From: Ponticaulis koreensis DSM 19734
GTDB lineage: Bacteria; Pseudomonadota; Alphaproteobacteria; Caulobacterales; Hyphomonadaceae
Assembly (NCBI RefSeq): GCF_000420665.1
Contig: NZ_ATVJ01000001.1
Span: 62,001 to 126,000 of the forward strand
Reading direction: 5' to 3'
DNA: 64,000 nucleotides
A program made the position numbers and the translations under genes. The notes under the pieces were generated by a model. The model saw only the letters and a list, made by a program, of their open reading frames with translations. It had not been told where the DNA came from and did not search any database. The first letter of the stretch is position 1; each line of letters opens with the position of its first letter. Shown here piece after piece: positions 44,139 to 53,435 of the stretch.

Positions 44139-44876
44139 ATGCCCAGCACGCAAGGAAACACACCTCTTGGTGTTCACGACCTCTCTGAGGATATGTTTGG
44201 TCTGAGCGTGAGGGGGATCAAAACAGTCAGTCACCTTTTCACACAACCAAAAACTGTTTTCGAAGCATCGCGAAGCGCCGATTGGTCAGGTGGAAGCTAC
44301 ACGCCCTCAATTCGTCTCGTATTCTCTATCCTGGCTGTAATTGCAGCTATCCGTTTTCTCTGGGCCGGTCCTGACAGCTATATGAGCCAGTCGACGTTTG
44401 ACCAGTTGATGGCGTCGCCTGCAATCAACGACCCGGCCATAGCAGATCTGATCCGAAACGAGATCATGAGCGCTTTCCTACTCATGTTCCCGTTCACCTT
44501 CATGCTCGCTCAGATACTCGCTGCACTCAGCCTTCATATCTGGGGAACCGGAACAAAGACGACCTTACGCATCCGGTTTTACTTTCTGGCAATCACGCCC
44601 AGCACACTCGTCACGCTGATCATGTTGCCGCTTTTGTCGATGATCCCACTGACATTTTATTGGCATTACACGGTGCTGATGTTCGTCGTGACCTACCTTC
44701 TGGATGTGCTGACCAGCTATCGCGGCGCAGTCGCAGGAAGCGGCCGTTTAACCCGCTTGTTTAAATCGTGCCTTCTGGGCCTGACGGCATTGGTGGCATC
44801 ACTTGTTGCAAACACAGGTGGATTTGCCATTGCGAGTTTGTTTGTATCTCTCAAATTCGCCACGCTTACAGGCTGA
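44139..44876 (+). CDS. Multi-pass membrane protein, paralog of 46214-46960
   Basis: 245 residues with about five membrane segments. GLSVRGIKTVSHLFTQP, SYTPSIRLVFSILAVIAAIRFLWAGP and LLMFPFTFMLAQILA have clear counterparts in the gene at 46214. The overall layout resembles the YIP1/DUF3667-like group, but I cannot name a family. GAGGAG precedes ATG 44139. Followed after 85 bases by the b561-YceI fusion. Confidence 0.78.
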   Translation: MPSTQGNTPLGVHDLSEDMFGLSVRGIKTVSHLFTQPKTVFEASRSADWSGGSYTPSIRLVFSILAVIAAIRFLWAGPDSYMSQSTFDQLMASPAINDPAIADLIRNEIMSAFLLMFPFTFMLAQILAALSLHIWGTGTKTTLRIRFYFLAITPSTLVTLIMLPLLSMIPLTFYWHYTVLMFVVTYLLDVLTSYRGAVAGSGRLTRLFKSCLLGLTALVASLVANTGGFAIASLFVSLKFATLTG

Positions 44877-44961
44877 TCATTTCACACGGTGTGACGCGAT
44901 GACGGCTGGTAATATGAGTTGAAGCTGCCATATCTCGGCAAATACAAATCGGACAGGTCAC

Positions 44962-46224
44962 ATGTACGCAGACACTTCGAGATATAATAGCGTTGCCCGC
45001 TTCCTCCACTGGGTGATTGCGTTTCTCATTCTGGGCAATTTCATCGGCGGCTGGCTGATGACGCATGAGGGCTTCTCTGAAGACTTCCAGTTCAACGCCT
45101 TCCAGCTCCATAAGAGCTTCGGCTTTGTTGTACTGATCCTGTCGATCTTCCGCCTGTTCTGGCGCGTTGCTTACCGCGCCCCACCAACACCAATCGGCAT
45201 GCCGGTCTGGGAGAAGGTGATCAGTAAGATCACCCATATCGCCTTCTATGTGCTGATGATTGGCGTGCCGGTGATTGGCTGGATTTACGTGTCTGCCAGC
45301 CCGCTGGATATCCCGACCAAGCTGTTCTTCACTGTCCCGGTGCCTCACCTGCCCGTGCCGGTTGATGAGGGGCTGGCTGAGCTCTTCTCCGGCTTCCATG
45401 AATTCTTTGCGTTTGCGACGCTTGGCCTGTTTGTTCTGCATGTCGGCGCGGCGGCGAAACACTATTTCATCTCACGCGATAACATCATGCAACGCATGGC
45501 CGGTCGCGGCTTTGGTCCGCTTCTGGCGCTTCTATTTGCAGCCGTTATGGGCGGCGGCGTTGCTTATTCCATGGTGAGCTATCAGGGCGGCCACGAGGAA
45601 GAAGGCCAGGACCAGGCTGCCGCGGAGACAACATCCACCGAACCGGAAGCAGACGCGACAGAACCTGCCGAACCAGCAGCAACAGAGACCGCGACTGACA
45701 ATGAAGGCCTTCTTGTGCCCGCTGTCGCGACGGGCCCCAATGCATGGACGATCATCGAAGAAGAAACCTTCATCGAGGTCACAGCCTTCGCGAACGGCGC
45801 ACCGCGCATTGCCCGTATGGATGATGTTCAGGGCGCGATCGAGCTGAACCTCGATGAACCACAGCCGGACGATTATATCGACGTGCTGATCGGCACGCGT
45901 AGCCTTGAGAGCGATGACAGCAATGTTCGCATGCAGGCCACCGCAGCCGGCTGGCTGAACACACCGCGCTTCCCGCAGGCACACTTTGTGTCCAGAAATA
46001 TCACACGCACAGGCGAGTTTGAATTCGAAGCCACCGGCGATCTTACACTGCGTGATATCACTGCGCCCGTAACGCTCACATTCAGCGTGGCACTGGAAGA
46101 GAATCACGCGCTGGCAACAGGTCTTGTGGAATTCGACCGCGCAGACTTTGACATTGGCGACGCACAACCTGAAAACACATCTGTAACTGTATCCATACAG
46201 GTGGGGGCAGATCGTGTCAGATGA
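44962..46224 (+). CDS. Cytochrome b561 - YceI fusion protein
   Basis: 420 residues. Residues ~1-205 form a four-helix cytochrome b561 with heme His candidates in RFLHWVIAF, QLHKSFGFVV, SGFHEFFAF and LFVLHVGAA. A linker rich in Thr, Glu and Ala (residues ~215-245) joins a YceI domain (VATGPNAWTIIEEET...DVLIGTRSLESDD...RNITRTGEFEFEATGDL, shown in parts), a lipocalin-like carrier of isoprenoid lipids. The fusion suggests electron exchange between the heme and a periplasmic quinone-like molecule. The stop overlaps the next gene by 11 bases. Confidence 0.9.
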   Translation: MYADTSRYNSVARFLHWVIAFLILGNFIGGWLMTHEGFSEDFQFNAFQLHKSFGFVVLILSIFRLFWRVAYRAPPTPIGMPVWEKVISKITHIAFYVLMIGVPVIGWIYVSASPLDIPTKLFFTVPVPHLPVPVDEGLAELFSGFHEFFAFATLGLFVLHVGAAAKHYFISRDNIMQRMAGRGFGPLLALLFAAVMGGGVAYSMVSYQGGHEEEGQDQAAAETTSTEPEADATEPAEPAATETATDNEGLLVPAVATGPNAWTIIEEETFIEVTAFANGAPRIARMDDVQGAIELNLDEPQPDDYIDVLIGTRSLESDDSNVRMQATAAGWLNTPRFPQAHFVSRNITRTGEFEFEATGDLTLRDITAPVTLTFSVALEENHALATGLVEFDRADFDIGDAQPENTSVTVSIQVGADRVR

Positions 46225-46960
46225 CACAAACAGTCAGGTAAAATCACACAAAGTCGGCGGCGACGATCTTTTTGAAGATGTATTCGGTCTCAATCTGAGA
46301 GGTCTGAAAACCCTGTGGGTGATGTTTGCCTCACCTGGAGTTGGATATAAGGCAGCACGCTCGCCGGACTGGATAGACCGAAGCTACACGCCTTCGATCC
46401 GGCTATTGTTCTCACTTCTCGCCGTGATGACAGCGACCCGCTTTTTATGGGCGGGCGCAGACAGTTCCATCCACGCTCTGGTAGACGGACAGGTTGCAGC
46501 CCTTGAAGAGTTCGGGACACAAGAAGAACGCAACGCGTTTACCGAGCATATCATCGATTATTTCCTGCTCCTGTTTCCATTCAGCTTCATGCTGACGCAG
46601 GCGATCGCAGGTAGCTTGCTGCGGGTCTGGGGCAAAGGCACAAACACGATTGTTCGCGTCCGGCTTTACATGCTGGCCATGCTGCCAAACGCAACATTCA
46701 CATTGTTTGCGTTGCCGCTGATGACGCTCATGACAGTGCAGCAACAGACCGAATTCTCGCTGGCGCTCATCGCGCTGACGTTTCTGATAGATTTCGTCAC
46801 CGTCATGAGAGGCGGCGTGGTCAGCGAGAAGCGCAGCGGCAAGATCATAAAAAGCGCCCTTTACGCGACGACCTCCAATCTCACGGCCATCATCTCGAAC
46901 TCACTGTGCGTCATGCTCGCCAGCATCATCGCCGGCAGTGTCATGGGATTGGGCCGTTAA
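46214..46960 (+). CDS. Multi-pass membrane protein, paralog of 44139-44876
   Basis: 248 residues from GTG 46214, inside the end of the b561-YceI gene. About five membrane segments. LNLRGLKTLWVMFASP, SYTPSIRLLFSLLAVMTATRFLWAG and LLLFPFSFMLTQAIAG match the gene at 44139 position by position. The pair enclose the cytochrome fusion in one transcription unit, which suggests they act with it. No family named. Confidence 0.78.
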   Translation: MSDDTNSQVKSHKVGGDDLFEDVFGLNLRGLKTLWVMFASPGVGYKAARSPDWIDRSYTPSIRLLFSLLAVMTATRFLWAGADSSIHALVDGQVAALEEFGTQEERNAFTEHIIDYFLLLFPFSFMLTQAIAGSLLRVWGKGTNTIVRVRLYMLAMLPNATFTLFALPLMTLMTVQQQTEFSLALIALTFLIDFVTVMRGGVVSEKRSGKIIKSALYATTSNLTAIISNSLCVMLASIIAGSVMGLGR

Positions 46961-46998
46961 AAGTCAGACGAGCCATCACCCGCTGCTCGCTTTGACTT

Positions 46999-47448
46999 TT
47001 ATCGAAGCGCTTCGCAGCTTGCGCGCAGCTCGTCGTAACGAAGATAGGCGTCCGCCGCCTCACCTTCGTTCATCTGGTACTGCACTTCATCAATATCCGG
47101 CAGCACGACATCGCAACCGAGATCACGCGCGATGAGGAACCAGGCCAAAGCCAGCGGCATATCTTCATGCGCGATCTGTCCGTCACGGCAGATAAGGCCA
47201 AGCCTGAAAGCACTGTCTGCATCTGCGCCATCAAGGGCAGCGCGTGTCCAGTAGTGGATGGCTTTTTCAATATCCTGATCGCAACCAAAGCCGCTCATCA
47301 ACATATTCGCGTAGGCACCTGCGGCTGGACCGTGTCCCAGTTCAGCGGCCTGATGCATGAGCCCCGACGCCGTGCAGGCTTCTTCATGGCTTTCCGCCAC
47401 TGAAGCAATCCGGCGCGCGGTCTCATAAAGGGCATTTGCGTCGCTCAT
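46999..47448 (-). CDS. Sel1-like repeat protein
   Basis: 149 residues, soluble. Two to three Sel1/TPR-like repeats can be read: HQAAELGHGPAAGAYANML, then DIEKAIHYWTRAALDGADAD and LALAWFLIARDLG. These helical repeats mediate protein contacts. No partner is evident; the gene stands alone between convergent and divergent neighbours. Confidence 0.78.
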   Translation of the reverse strand: MSDANALYETARRIASVAESHEEACTASGLMHQAAELGHGPAAGAYANMLMSGFGCDQDIEKAIHYWTRAALDGADADSAFRLGLICRDGQIAHEDMPLALAWFLIARDLGCDVVLPDIDEVQYQMNEGEAADAYLRYDELRASCEALR

Positions 47449-47501
47449 AATTTCTATAGTGTGACGATGACACAGTCGAAAACAACGCTAAAACGGGTTC
47501 C

Positions 47502-49919
47502 ATGAACAAACTTTCTCTTCTGCCCACCTTTTTTCTGGGGATTGCTGCCTCTCTGAGCAGCCCGGCCCTCTCTCAAACCAGCTCTACGGACCAAATGACC
47601 GAATCACCTCGTCTGACGATTGAGCGTCTCTACGCGTCGCCTTCCCTTTCCGGACCAAGCCCGCGCGGTGTCCAGTTCTCTCCGGACGGCTCCCGCGTGA
47701 CCTTCCTGAAAGCCCGCGAGACCGATGCGTCACGCTATGACCTCTGGCAGTTCGATGTCGAAACCGGCGAACAGAGCCTTCTGGTCGATTCTCAGATCCT
47801 TGAGCCGGAAGAAGTTCAGCTCTCTGAAGAGGAAATCGCGCTTCGTGAGCGCCGCCGTATCGCGGGCCAGCGCGGTATCGTCTCTTATGACTGGGGCACC
47901 GCGAATACGATCCTCGTACCGATTGGCGGCGACCTTCACCTGATCACGCTCAATGGCGATGACGTTGAAGCACGCCAGCTCACCGACACCGATGCCTTCG
48001 AGTATGACGCTAAAGTCTCTCCGCAAGGTAATTTCGTCAGCTTCATTCGCGACGGCGCTGTGTTCATCATTGATCTGGCGACCGGTGAGGAAAAGCAGAT
48101 CACGCCTGACGCAGATCCTGATAACGCAATCTCTTATGGTGTTGCTGAATTCGTCGCTCAGGAAGAGATGAGCCGCTATACCGGTTACTGGTGGAGCCCA
48201 GACGAAAAATACGTCGCTTTCACCCGCGTTGATGAAAGCACTGTGGACATCATTCCGCGCTTTGACATTGCTGCGGACGAAGTGACGGTGATCAACCAGC
48301 GCTATCCGCGCGCAGGCCGCCCGAACGCCATTGTCGATCTGAAAGTCTTCAGCCTGGAGACCAGTCAGACTCTTGACGCCAACTGGCGCAAAGATGACTG
48401 GGGCCCGGCGACAGATCAGTATCTTGCCCGGGTAAACTGGGCCGGCGAAGCTCTGGTCGTTCAGTCTGTGAACCGAGACCAGACTGTCATTCGCTGGACA
48501 CAGCACTGGCCATCCACCCTGTTCTCACAGGAACCATTCTATGAAGAGACCCAGCCGAACTGGGTAAACCTCTCAAACGACTTCATCACGCTGAGCTCCA
48601 CGCCGGGCAATATTCACCGGCAGGGTGATCTCGAAATCCTGACGACGACGGAAGCAACAGGCTATCGTATGCCGGTGATCGTCACACGTGACGGCGCCGC
48701 ACCAATGCTTCAGACGGAAGACGGCGTCGTACGCGGCTTCTCTGCGCTGAATCGCAATGGCGGTCGCCTATACTTCACGGCCAATTTCGACACGCCGCTG
48801 GAAACGCATCTCTACCGTGTGCAGCTACCGCCTTCTGATGAAGAGGTCGCAGAAATGGGCGCTGAGTGGATACCGGGCTCACCTTGCATTGACCGTTCGC
48901 CTGAAACGCCGCGCACGCGCGTTGAGTGCGCCCATTATGAGCGTATCACCGAAGCGGGCAAAAGCTGGTCCATCACAATGGCACCGGATGGGCAGAGCTT
49001 TGTCGGCACATCGTCCTCACCAACCCAGCCACCGCAGACGGGTCTCTACTATGCAGACGGCACGCTGATCACATGGGTTGAAGAGAACCGCCTCGACGAA
49101 GACCATCCATACTATCCGTATCTGGCAAACCATACCGTTCCAGAATACGGCACATTGGAAGCCGATGATGGTCAGACACTTCACTACTCGATCCAGACGC
49201 CACCTGATTTCGATCCGAGCCAGCAATATCCGGTTCTCGTCGAAGTTTATGGCGGTCCACACGTTCAGACCGTGAACCGCAACTGGGAGCGCATGAGCGA
49301 TCAGTTCTATGCACAACAGGGCTTTATCGTGTTCCGCCTTGATAACCGGGGCTCATACTATCGCAGCAAGCGATTTGAAGACGTGATCTTCCAGCTGACA
49401 GGCGTGCCTGAAGTGCGCGACCAACTGGTGGGTGTCGAATGGTTGAAAGAACAGCCATTTGTAGACCCTGATCGCATTGCCATTCAGGGCTGGAGCTATG
49501 GTGGCTATATGACCCTGATGACTATGCTGCAGGCCGAGCCTGGCACATTCGCAGCGGCCGCATCTGGCGCGCCGGTCACCGACTGGTCGCTCTATGACAC
49601 GTTCTACACAGAGCGCTACATGCGCACGCCGCAGAACAATGCAGACGGCTATGACCAGTCATCTGTGTTCTACCATCTCGACAATTGGGAAGGTGAGCTG
49701 ACGCCGCTTCTCCTTATGCACGGCATGGCAGACGACAACGTCACCTTCGACAACACCACCCGTCTGATGGCGGAAATGCAACAGCGCGGTCTGGTGTTCG
49801 ACCTGATGACCTATCCAGGCCAGCGTCACGGCATTCGCGGTGAGGCGCTCGGTACGCACCTCATGCGTACGCGCATGCAGTTCCTGAACCGCCACCTTAT
49901 GCCGGAAGCGGCCGAGTAA
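47502..49919 (+). CDS. Dipeptidyl peptidase IV, S9B family
   Basis: 805 residues with a signal peptide (LLPTFFLGIAASLSSPALSQ). An eight-bladed beta-propeller (residues ~40-530) precedes an alpha/beta hydrolase domain. Nucleophile Ser is in GWSYGGYM, Asp in HGMADDNV, His in GQRHGIRG. FVAQEEMSRYTGYWWSPD holds the Glu-Glu pair that binds the substrate amino terminus, so it removes X-Pro or X-Ala dipeptides in the periplasm. It is followed by a strong terminator. Confidence 0.94.
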   Translation: MNKLSLLPTFFLGIAASLSSPALSQTSSTDQMTESPRLTIERLYASPSLSGPSPRGVQFSPDGSRVTFLKARETDASRYDLWQFDVETGEQSLLVDSQILEPEEVQLSEEEIALRERRRIAGQRGIVSYDWGTANTILVPIGGDLHLITLNGDDVEARQLTDTDAFEYDAKVSPQGNFVSFIRDGAVFIIDLATGEEKQITPDADPDNAISYGVAEFVAQEEMSRYTGYWWSPDEKYVAFTRVDESTVDIIPRFDIAADEVTVINQRYPRAGRPNAIVDLKVFSLETSQTLDANWRKDDWGPATDQYLARVNWAGEALVVQSVNRDQTVIRWTQHWPSTLFSQEPFYEETQPNWVNLSNDFITLSSTPGNIHRQGDLEILTTTEATGYRMPVIVTRDGAAPMLQTEDGVVRGFSALNRNGGRLYFTANFDTPLETHLYRVQLPPSDEEVAEMGAEWIPGSPCIDRSPETPRTRVECAHYERITEAGKSWSITMAPDGQSFVGTSSSPTQPPQTGLYYADGTLITWVEENRLDEDHPYYPYLANHTVPEYGTLEADDGQTLHYSIQTPPDFDPSQQYPVLVEVYGGPHVQTVNRNWERMSDQFYAQQGFIVFRLDNRGSYYRSKRFEDVIFQLTGVPEVRDQLVGVEWLKEQPFVDPDRIAIQGWSYGGYMTLMTMLQAEPGTFAAAASGAPVTDWSLYDTFYTERYMRTPQNNADGYDQSSVFYHLDNWEGELTPLLLMHGMADDNVTFDNTTRLMAEMQQRGLVFDLMTYPGQRHGIRGEALGTHLMRTRMQFLNRHLMPEAAE

Positions 49920-49942
49920 GCTTTCAAAACAGCAATTGAAAC

Positions 49943-49976
49943 AAAGCCCTCTCCCACCGGAGAGGGCTTTTTCTTT
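49943..49976 (+). terminator. Terminator after the dipeptidyl peptidase gene
   Basis: AAAGCCCTCTCC-CACC-GGAGAGGGCTTT followed by TTCTTT, 12-bp perfect stem, 23 bases after the stop. Confidence 0.92.
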
Positions 49977-50075
49977 GAGCAATATGACAAGCTTGCGTTA
50001 TTTTTTGACAAGCACGCTTGACCTTTCGGCACAACGATGACAAGTTCGCTTTACTCAAAGAAAAGGACACATGTC

Positions 50076-51023
50076 ATGCTCTCGTGTTTGAAAGCAAATT
50101 TCCCCAAGCTCGGCGCCGCACTGGCCGTTGCCTCTATCGAACTGGCTGCGGCCGCATTCCTCGCAGCGCCGGCACAAGCCGAAGTACCGATCTGGGTGAT
50201 CGAGGATGCCGACTCCACCATCTACGTGACCGGCACGGTTCACATGCTTCCGGAAGGCACCGAATGGCACGGAGAAAAGCTGAATGCAGCGCTCGACGAA
50301 GCCACCGAAATCTGGCTCGAAATCCCAATGACCGGCTCGATGGCCGACATGCAGGCCGAAGCCGCGCCCCTGATGATGCAATATGCCCTGTCGGTCGATG
50401 CACCCCTCTCCTCCCGCCTTACCGCTGAAGAACTGGAACTCCTCAACGCCGCTATGGAACGGGCAGATATGCCAGCACAGGCGCGTGCAGGTATGGAGTA
50501 TATGAAGCCATGGGTCGTGCTGCAGGCTGTTGGTATGGCACCGCTTTCCGAGGCCGGATACGACCCGGAACAGGGCATTGATGTTCAACTTGTCCGTATG
50601 GCCATTGAGCAAGGCGACAGCGTTCACGGGTTTGAAACGCTGGAACAACAAATCCAGTTCTTCGCAGGCATTCCGGATGAAGATCAGGAACAGGCGCTGC
50701 GTGATCTTCTGCGCGTCTCTGATGAAGAAACCGCAGAGATGGTGACTTTGGCCACGTCCGCCTTTGAGGGCTGGGCAAATGGCGAGGTTGAAGGCATGGA
50801 AGCGCTCTTCACCGCCTGGGCCGAAGACGAAGACTCCGCGCTCTCGCCTCTGCCATATGACCGGATGGTGGCCGGCCGCAATGCCGACTGGGCAGAGCAG
50901 ATCGAAGACATGCTGGCTGGCGAGGGCGTTCACCTCATCGCCGTCGGTGGTGGTCACCTTGTGGGGCCGGACAGCCTGTTTGAAATGCTGGAAGATCGCG
51001 GAATTTCAGCCTCTCGCCACTAA
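50076..51023 (+). CDS. TraB/GumN family protein
   Basis: 315 residues from ATG 50076, with AAAGGA 9 bases before. Signal peptide (ALAVASIELAAAAFLAAPAQA) then the TraB/GumN core: IYVTGTVHMLPEG near the start and a matching VHLIAVGGGHLVGPDSLFEML at the end. Conserved His and Glu residues of this EreA/ChaN-related fold suggest a metal-dependent hydrolase, but no reaction is established. Stands as a single gene. Confidence 0.85.
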   Translation: MLSCLKANFPKLGAALAVASIELAAAAFLAAPAQAEVPIWVIEDADSTIYVTGTVHMLPEGTEWHGEKLNAALDEATEIWLEIPMTGSMADMQAEAAPLMMQYALSVDAPLSSRLTAEELELLNAAMERADMPAQARAGMEYMKPWVVLQAVGMAPLSEAGYDPEQGIDVQLVRMAIEQGDSVHGFETLEQQIQFFAGIPDEDQEQALRDLLRVSDEETAEMVTLATSAFEGWANGEVEGMEALFTAWAEDEDSALSPLPYDRMVAGRNADWAEQIEDMLAGEGVHLIAVGGGHLVGPDSLFEMLEDRGISASRH

Positions 51024-51185
51024 TCCCATCGTGTGTTTCAGCGCGAACCGTCCGGACTGTATATCCGGGCGGTTTTGCGCACCTTCGCGTTGCATAGAGA
51101 CGCCATTTCGGGATTTTTCAGGGCGCACACCTTGCACCGCATCGCAGTGTAAGGAATGACAGTCTGGTGGATCAAAGGACCGGAC

Positions 51186-51752
51186 ATGAAGCCCTGGAAA
51201 ATTCTATCATCGCGCCAGACCTATAAAGACAAATGGCTTGGCGTTCGTACCGATACAGTCGAACTGGCGAACGGCGCAGTCATTCCGGATTTCCACATTA
51301 TTGAATACAAGGAATGGGCGGCCATTCTGGCCTTCACTGAGGATGGCGAACTGATCGTCATTCGCGAATACCGCCATGGCTGCCAGTCCATCACGTTGGG
51401 CCTGCCTGCTGGCAGCGCCGAAGAAGGCGAGACGGATTACCTCTCAGTCGCGCAGCGTGAACTGCTGGAAGAAACCGGCTACGAAGCCGCTGAATGGGTA
51501 AAAACCGGACAGGCTTACTCCAACTGGGCGACCCAGAACAATCAGGTGCACTTCTTCCTCGCATTCGGCGCGAAAAAGGTCGCCGAGCAAAACCTTGATG
51601 CGACCGAAGAGATCGAAGTCCTCACTATGAAATACGAGGATTATCTGAATTTTGAGGGCATTACGCCTAACCAGTGCCACCACGCAGCGGCGCTTCATTA
51701 TGCAGAACGTTATTTTGCGAAATATCCTGAGAAAAGGCCCGTGAGCGCATGA
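51186..51752 (+). CDS. Nudix hydrolase
   Basis: 188 residues from ATG 51186, with AAAGGA 6 bases upstream. The Nudix box reads GSAEEGETDYLSVAQRELLE with EETGY following, which fits Gx5Ex7REuxEExGu. Related to ADP-ribose and nucleotide-sugar pyrophosphatases; the exact substrate is unknown. Its stop overlaps the phosphatase gene by ATGA. Confidence 0.88.
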   Translation: MKPWKILSSRQTYKDKWLGVRTDTVELANGAVIPDFHIIEYKEWAAILAFTEDGELIVIREYRHGCQSITLGLPAGSAEEGETDYLSVAQRELLEETGYEAAEWVKTGQAYSNWATQNNQVHFFLAFGAKKVAEQNLDATEEIEVLTMKYEDYLNFEGITPNQCHHAAALHYAERYFAKYPEKRPVSA

Positions 51753-52393
51753 ATCGCACCTGGTATTTCGTTCGCCATGGCGAGACAGACTGGAACGCTG
51801 AAAAGCGTATGCAGGGCCAGTGGGAGTCCAATCTCAACGAGAATGGCAAAGGCCATGCAGACGTAAACGGCAGCTGGCTCGCCACGCTGCCTATCGAGCA
51901 TATCTGGGCGTCCCCCCAGGTGCGTGTGCGCCAGACTGCGGAGATCATCTCAAAGCATGTACCACTCGCGGCCAACCCAAATTTCGATGACCGGCTGAAA
52001 GAGTGGAGCTCCGGCGACTGGTCCGGAATGCTCTATGCGGACATCGCCAAAGAACGCCCTGACGAATGGGCCAAATGGGTTGAAGACCGGTATAATTACC
52101 GCCCACCAAACGGTGAGAACTTCGTCGATCTTGAAGTCCGCGCGGATAGCTTCTTCGAGGACGCATCAAAGGTGACCGCCGAGACCGTCGCTGTGCTTGC
52201 ACACGGCTTCATCATTCGCGTCATGGTCAGCCGCCTTGCAGGCCTGTCTCAGGCGGATGTTCTGGCCGTGAAGCAGACCAATGATACAGTTATTCGCGTG
52301 CGTCAGTCGGGCGGCGAAACGGTCATAGATCATTTCGTAGGCGGCATTGGCCCGAAGGCTGGTTTGCCTCTTGGCGAACAGGGCGTAGCCTGA
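51749..52393 (+). CDS. Histidine phosphatase family protein
   Basis: 214 residues. WYFVRHGETDWNAEKRMQG carries the catalytic phospho-accepting His in RHG; VAVLAHGFIIRVMV has the second His. Phosphoglycerate mutase-like fold acting on small phosphorylated compounds. The Nudix neighbour suggests a shared role in clearing nucleotide or sugar phosphates, which is only inferred. Confidence 0.9.
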   Translation: MNRTWYFVRHGETDWNAEKRMQGQWESNLNENGKGHADVNGSWLATLPIEHIWASPQVRVRQTAEIISKHVPLAANPNFDDRLKEWSSGDWSGMLYADIAKERPDEWAKWVEDRYNYRPPNGENFVDLEVRADSFFEDASKVTAETVAVLAHGFIIRVMVSRLAGLSQADVLAVKQTNDTVIRVRQSGGETVIDHFVGGIGPKAGLPLGEQGVA

Positions 52394-52402
52394 ACCAAAG
52401 AA

Positions 52403-52433
52403 AAAGCCCGGCTCAATCGCCGGGCTTTACTTT
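52403..52433. terminator. Bidirectional terminator after the phosphatase gene
   Basis: AAAGCCCGGC-TCAATC-GCCGGGCTTT with A and T tracts on both sides, between convergent genes. Confidence 0.9.
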
Positions 52434-52438
52434 ATCCG

Positions 52439-53077
52439 TTACGCAACCAGCTCTTCTTCGAAAATCCGATCGACCGGTTTATCGCCGGATTGCAGTTCGA
52501 ACAGCGTGTTCTTTGCCTCGGGACGCTCGACCGCAGCCTGTAGCACATGGGCGACGTCGGCGCGCGGAATCTCACCGCCATTGTGGTTGATGTCCTCAAC
52601 CTTAACCTTGCCGGTCGGAGATTCATTCGTGAGGGCTACCGGACGCACAATGGCATAGTCCAGCCCTGACTTTTTGAGATACGCATCTGCCTCACCCTTT
52701 GCCCGCAGATAGTCCTGCAGATATTCGGGGCCAGCTTCCGGTGTGTCAGCGAGCATGGAGCTCAGCATCACAAAACGGTCGACACCTGTCGTTTTGGCTG
52801 CATCGGTGAGGCTGATCGCGCCGTCACGGTCCACCGCTTCTACGGCTTTACCGCCGGAGCCTGCCGCAAAGACGACGACATCTATGCCTTCCAGATTTTG
52901 AGGGAAAGTTTCTGGCTGTGTCAGGTCCATCATCACCGGCTCCGCGCCCATATCTCTGATCGTGCTGACCTGTTCGGGTTTGCGTACTGCGCCTTTCACA
53001 GCGTGACCATGTTGCACGAGGCGTTCTGTCAGCAGCTGGCCAGTTGTTCCGTGTGCGCCTGCGATCAGAATATTCAT
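52439..53077 (-). CDS. NAD(P)-binding atypical short-chain dehydrogenase-like protein
   Basis: 212 residues from ATG 53077, with AAAGGA upstream. The opening ILIAGAHGTTGQLLTERLV is a GxxGxxG nucleotide site. FVMLSSMLAD, DYLRAKGEADAYLKKSGLDY and AIVRPVAL are typical of the YwnB/HSCARG-like atypical SDR group. Role may be NADPH sensing or reduction; unknown. Ends at the bidirectional terminator. Confidence 0.86.
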   Translation of the reverse strand: MNILIAGAHGTTGQLLTERLVQHGHAVKGAVRKPEQVSTIRDMGAEPVMMDLTQPETFPQNLEGIDVVVFAAGSGGKAVEAVDRDGAISLTDAAKTTGVDRFVMLSSMLADTPEAGPEYLQDYLRAKGEADAYLKKSGLDYAIVRPVALTNESPTGKVKVEDINHNGGEIPRADVAHVLQAAVERPEAKNTLFELQSGDKPVDRIFEEELVA

Positions 53078-53201
53078 GAGTCTGTCCTTTCTTTCTTGTT
53101 CTGCCAGACCAACGGGTGCGGTCTCTGCATGTTCCTGAAAACTGCAGGACTGAGACAAACTGCCTATTCCCATCCACTCGTATTTCGTATTATTAGAATG
53201 T

Positions 53202-53435
53202 ATGAATATTCCTGCGCTTCTTGATCAGATCCCGATCGGCTTCGTTGCCCTTACCTGCCTGACGCTTGGGCTCGCGCCCTTTGTGCCTGAGCCTCACCTT
53301 TGGGAAAAACTAAAAATGCTGGGCGCGGGTACGCTCACCAAACCCATCGATATTTTCGATCTGTTCTGGCACGCCTGGCCATGGCTTCTGCTGGTGGCGA
53401 AACTCGCGCGGATCGCGCTGAGCCGTCAGGCCTGA
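53202..53435 (+). CDS. Small membrane protein, conserved PIDIFDL type
   Basis: 77 residues. IGFVALTCLTLGLAPF and WPWLLLVAKLARIAL are two membrane segments around the conserved loop EPHLWEKLKMLGAG...PIDIFDLFWHA. Such proteins are widespread in proteobacteria but uncharacterised, and some databases misname them RND transporters. No clear ribosome binding site precedes the ATG. Its end overlaps the convergent regulator gene by 10 bases. Confidence 0.72.
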   Translation: MNIPALLDQIPIGFVALTCLTLGLAPFVPEPHLWEKLKMLGAGTLTKPIDIFDLFWHAWPWLLLVAKLARIALSRQA

